Source: JAZNBI01 sp045586995 (lineage in GTDB: Bacteria; Bacillota; Clostridia; Oscillospirales; CAG-272). From it: DNA of 6,013 nt. The notes below the pieces were generated by a model, which was not told where the DNA came from, made no database searches, and was given only the letters and a program-made list of their open reading frames with translations. Position 1 is the first letter of the stretch. The number at the start of each line of letters is the position of its first letter. The translations under genes and the position numbers were made by a program. The DNA lies in NCBI GenBank assembly GCA_045586995.1, contig JAZNBI010000074.1:1-6013 (forward strand). Reading direction: 5' to 3'. Shown here piece after piece: positions 5,089-6,013 of this stretch.

Positions 5089-5139
5089 TACCGCAAAAAA
5101 AGCCAAGAAGTTTATGTGTACGAGAAGGTCCTTGCGGTA
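5089..5139 (-). promoter_or_regulatory. Structured leader of the TasA-like operon
   Basis: In the transcript, TACCGCAA (5132-5139) and TTGCGGTA (5089-5096) can form a perfect 8-bp stem closing 35 nt. The inner segment ends in GGC plus a run of seven T's before GCGG. A second hairpin, AATGTT-CTA-AACATT (5072-5086), lies just before the AGGAGG. No match to c-di-GMP or another riboswitch class was recognised. A cis-regulatory role is inference. Confidence 0.4.
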
Positions 5140-5154
5140 CAATATGATATACAC

Positions 5155-5183
5155 ATTATATATCCTTTGTATATAAATGTCAA
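5155..5183 (-). promoter_or_regulatory. Perfect consensus promoter of the secretion operon
   Basis: On the minus strand TTGACA (5178-5183) and TATAAT (5155-5160) are spaced exactly 17 bp, matching the housekeeping consensus at all 12 positions. The expected start near 5148 gives a leader of about 100 nt. A 9-bp inverted repeat, GTCCTTGCG (5128-5136) and CGCAAGGAC (5216-5224), brackets the promoter. Confidence 0.88.
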
Positions 5184-5290
5184 TACCCTTTTTGCGTTTT
5201 TTTTAAAATTCCTTACGCAAGGACTCCGCAATCTTATTAAGCTATGAAAATTTTACAAAGTAAGCTCGGAATATTTTATTGGTCTGTCGG

Positions 5291-5347
5291 ATAAAAAATA
5301 AAAACTTCCTTTCGGTTTGGTTAAACACCATTATACCGAAAGGAAGT
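5291..5347 (-). terminator. Rho-independent terminator of the four-helix-bundle gene
   Basis: ACTTCCTTTCGGT (5304-5316) and ACCGAAAGGAAGT (5335-5347) form a perfect 13-bp stem. Its 18-nt loop can itself pair TGGT with ACCA (5318-5321, 5327-5330). Read leftward it is followed by TTTTATTTTTTATCC. It lies 27 bp after the stop codon of the S23-type gene and isolates the secretion operon promoter from it. Confidence 0.92.
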
Positions 5348-5357
5348 GTAAAGTCCG

Positions 5358-5379
5358 GATAAATATTTGAAAATTATTT
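5358..5379. repeat. 22-nt AT-rich repeat, copy 2
   Basis: Identical to 2626-2647. This copy includes the TAA stop codon (5374-5376) of the four-helix-bundle gene and the bases on either side. The repeat may therefore have travelled with that gene. Confidence 0.7.
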
Positions 5380-5727
5380 ATTATTATTTTTCGCAGTATT
5401 GATTGAAGAAACAAGCATTGCACGGAGGGATTTGCACTTTGATTCAAGAAAATTATACTGTTCTTCTCCGATATAGTTAGTTTTATAAAGCAATTCCAGC
5501 CAATATCCCGTTTCGTTGGCTTCTTTGAGCGCAATCTGCATTTTTGAAATAAAATCCGCCGTGCCGTGTGCATATTTGGCTTCACGAATATTCGCGCCAA
5601 TCGACGTGCCGCTTCTGCCAATTTGATTCGAAATAATGCTCTCGCGTTGTTCCTTTAATTGCTTAACGAGATTTATAATCTGCACTGCAAAATCCATAGA
5701 TTGCTCCGCAAGCTTATCGTTAGCCAT
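5374..5727 (-). CDS. Four-helix-bundle protein, S23 / 23S rRNA-intervening-sequence family
   Basis: A 117-residue all-helical protein. Residues 33-49 (SNQIGRSGTSIGANIREA) carry the family signature R-S-x-T-S-I-G-A-N-I-x-E-A. This is followed by ADFISKMQIALKEANETGYWLELL (57-80), the second hallmark block. Helices fall at about 5-28, 30-52, 56-83 and 86-111. The tail is NTAKNNNK. Length matches the family (about 115-125). Members were first found inside 23S rRNA intervening sequences; others are free-standing, and bAvd, the diversity-generating retroelement accessory protein, shares the fold. No 23S rRNA or reverse transcriptase lies in this window, so this is a free-standing copy of unknown role. 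The ATG at 5727 is preceded by AAAGGA (5739-5744), 11 nt away. The promoter predicts a very short leader. It is a solo cistron with its own terminator, bordered upstream by a palindrome array. Confidence 0.93.
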   Translation of the reverse strand: MANDKLAEQSMDFAVQIINLVKQLKEQRESIISNQIGRSGTSIGANIREAKYAHGTADFISKMQIALKEANETGYWLELLYKTNYIGEEQYNFLESKCKSLRAMLVSSINTAKNNNK

Positions 5728-5749
5728 AATATCACCGTCCTTTGAATAG

Positions 5750-5778
5750 AGTATAGCATAAATTCAATGTTTTGTCAA
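5750..5778 (-). promoter_or_regulatory. Consensus promoter of the four-helix-bundle gene
   Basis: On the minus strand TTGACA (5773-5778) and TATACT (5750-5755) are spaced 17 bp. The expected start near 5743 leaves only about 16 nt before the ATG, with the AAAGGA ribosome site at the very 5' end. The palindrome array begins 2 bp upstream of the -35. Confidence 0.85.
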
Positions 5779-5779
5779 A

Positions 5780-5955
5780 GAAGCGTTTGCTTCGCAAACA
5801 TGAAGCACTCGCTACGCTCGTACGAAGCGGCGCGTTGCGCCGTGAAGCGAAGCGCACACTAACTTCTCCATGAGCCGAATGCTCGCTTCATAGGGCGAAG
5901 CCCTGCTTCATGAGTTGCTTCGCAACTCGCTTCATGCACCGCAGGTGCGCTTCAT
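5780..5955. repeat. Array of short palindromes separated by GAAGC / GCTTCAT words
   Basis: Small perfect hairpins alternate with a conserved word. GTTTGC-TTC-GCAAAC (5785-5799), GGCGC-GTT-GCGCC (5829-5841), AGGGC-GAA-GCCCT (5892-5904), GAGTTGC-TTC-GCAACTC (5912-5928) and GCACC-GCA-GGTGC (5936-5948) are separated by GAAGC, often ATGAAGC or GTGAAGC, on the left (5780, 5802, 5824, 5844, 5849). On the right the separator is its reverse complement GCTTCAT (5885, 5905, 5929, 5949). The orientation flips around a non-palindromic centre at 5854-5884. It contains no convincing coding frame. Stem sequences differ while the spacers are constant. Confidence 0.85.
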
Positions 5956-5957
5956 TT

Positions 5958-5999
5958 CCAAAACAAAAAGCACTTCTCCCGAAGTGCTTTTCGTTTTGG
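5958..5999. terminator. Bidirectional terminator-like hairpin at the right edge
   Basis: GCACTTC (5970-5976) and GAAGTGC (5981-5987) form a perfect 7-bp stem with a TCCC loop, flanked by AAAAA and TTTT. The outer CCAAAAC (5958-5964) and GTTTTGG (5993-5999) also pair. The frame of outer arms, A-run, T-run and C is the same as at 2785-2828, but the stem sequence differs. Confidence 0.8.
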
Positions 6000-6013
6000 A
6001 GGCGCCTTCCGGA
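5994..6013. repeat. TGGAGGYGCCTTCCGGA repeat, copy 2 (cut by window end)
   Basis: Matches 2722-2741 at 19 of 20 positions and again directly follows a hairpin. It ends at the window edge, so how far the similarity continues is unknown. Confidence 0.65.

Noticed and set aside
5048..5148. c-di-GMP (GEMM) riboswitch before the matrix-type operon.
   Set aside because: None of the conserved GEMM-I or class II core sequences could be found in the leader.
5331..5621. 96-codon minus-strand frame overlapping the four-helix-bundle gene.
   Set aside because: The other frame carries the S23 family signatures, start site and promoter; this one is a by-product.
5780..5955. CRISPR-like array because of a regularly recurring word.
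   Set aside because: The recurring unit is only 5-7 bases, it changes orientation midway, and the intervening pieces are self-complementary hairpins rather than unique spacers.
5997..6013. Possible 3' end of a minus-strand tRNA (TGGAGGCGCCTTCCGGA resembles an acceptor arm with CCA and part of a T-stem, as in tRNA-Cys).
   Set aside because: Only 17 bases are in view, and the near-identical copy at 2725-2741 continues into sequence with no TTCRA T-loop and no cloverleaf. A repeat is the better reading, though bases past the window could change this.

Overview
The window looks like a chromosomal, accessory-type segment of a low-to-moderate GC Firmicutes genome, most likely an uncultured gut-type Clostridia. 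The evidence is strong GGAGG ribosome binding sites, textbook TTGACA-17-TATAAT/TATACT promoters, an S26B (SipW-type, Ser/His) signal peptidase with SipW-type secreted clients, and an XRE regulator of a typical clostridial kind. No rRNA, no complete tRNA and no CRISPR array was seen.

Layout. 1-295: start of a leftward small membrane protein that runs off the window. 296-466: divergent regulatory gap with repeated CAGATT words. 467-679: a compact 70-aa XRE/Cro-type repressor. About 684-1372: an IS200-type insertion sequence with a leftward Y1 (HUH) transposase, tnpA, and no tnpB. Its 5' region carries a perfect 16-bp inverted repeat that can mask the tnpA ribosome binding site. 1387-1418: terminator. 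1449-2462: a leftward CaCA-family Na+/Ca2+-type antiporter with its own consensus promoter and a leader of about 105 nt. 2626-2828: repeat-rich intergenic DNA with two strong hairpins. 2947-5047: a leftward three-gene secretion operon encoding, in transcription order, a TasA/camelysin-like exported protein, a long SipW-like signal peptidase and a second exported protein. It has a perfect consensus promoter and a structured leader. 5291-5347: terminator. 5374-5727: a leftward free-standing four-helix-bundle protein (S23 / 23S-rRNA-intervening-sequence family). 5780-6013: an array of small palindromes separated by GAAGC/GCTTCAT words, then another hairpin and a repeat cut by the window edge.

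How it works together. The clearest system is the secretion operon. The peptidase is of the class that matures TasA-like matrix fibre proteins, and both exported neighbours share an unusual Ala-(Ser/Thr)-Trp-x-aromatic junction after the hydrophobic core. This suggests a self-contained extracellular fibre or surface-matrix module related in logic, but not in gene order, to tapA-sipW-tasA. The second notable theme is repeats. A 22-nt AT-rich repeat and a TGGAGGYGCCTTCCGGA repeat occur in the same order and orientation around 2626-2741 and around the S23 gene (5358-6013). This is as if the first site were a shortened, gene-less copy of the second. All functions are inferred from sequence reading alone.
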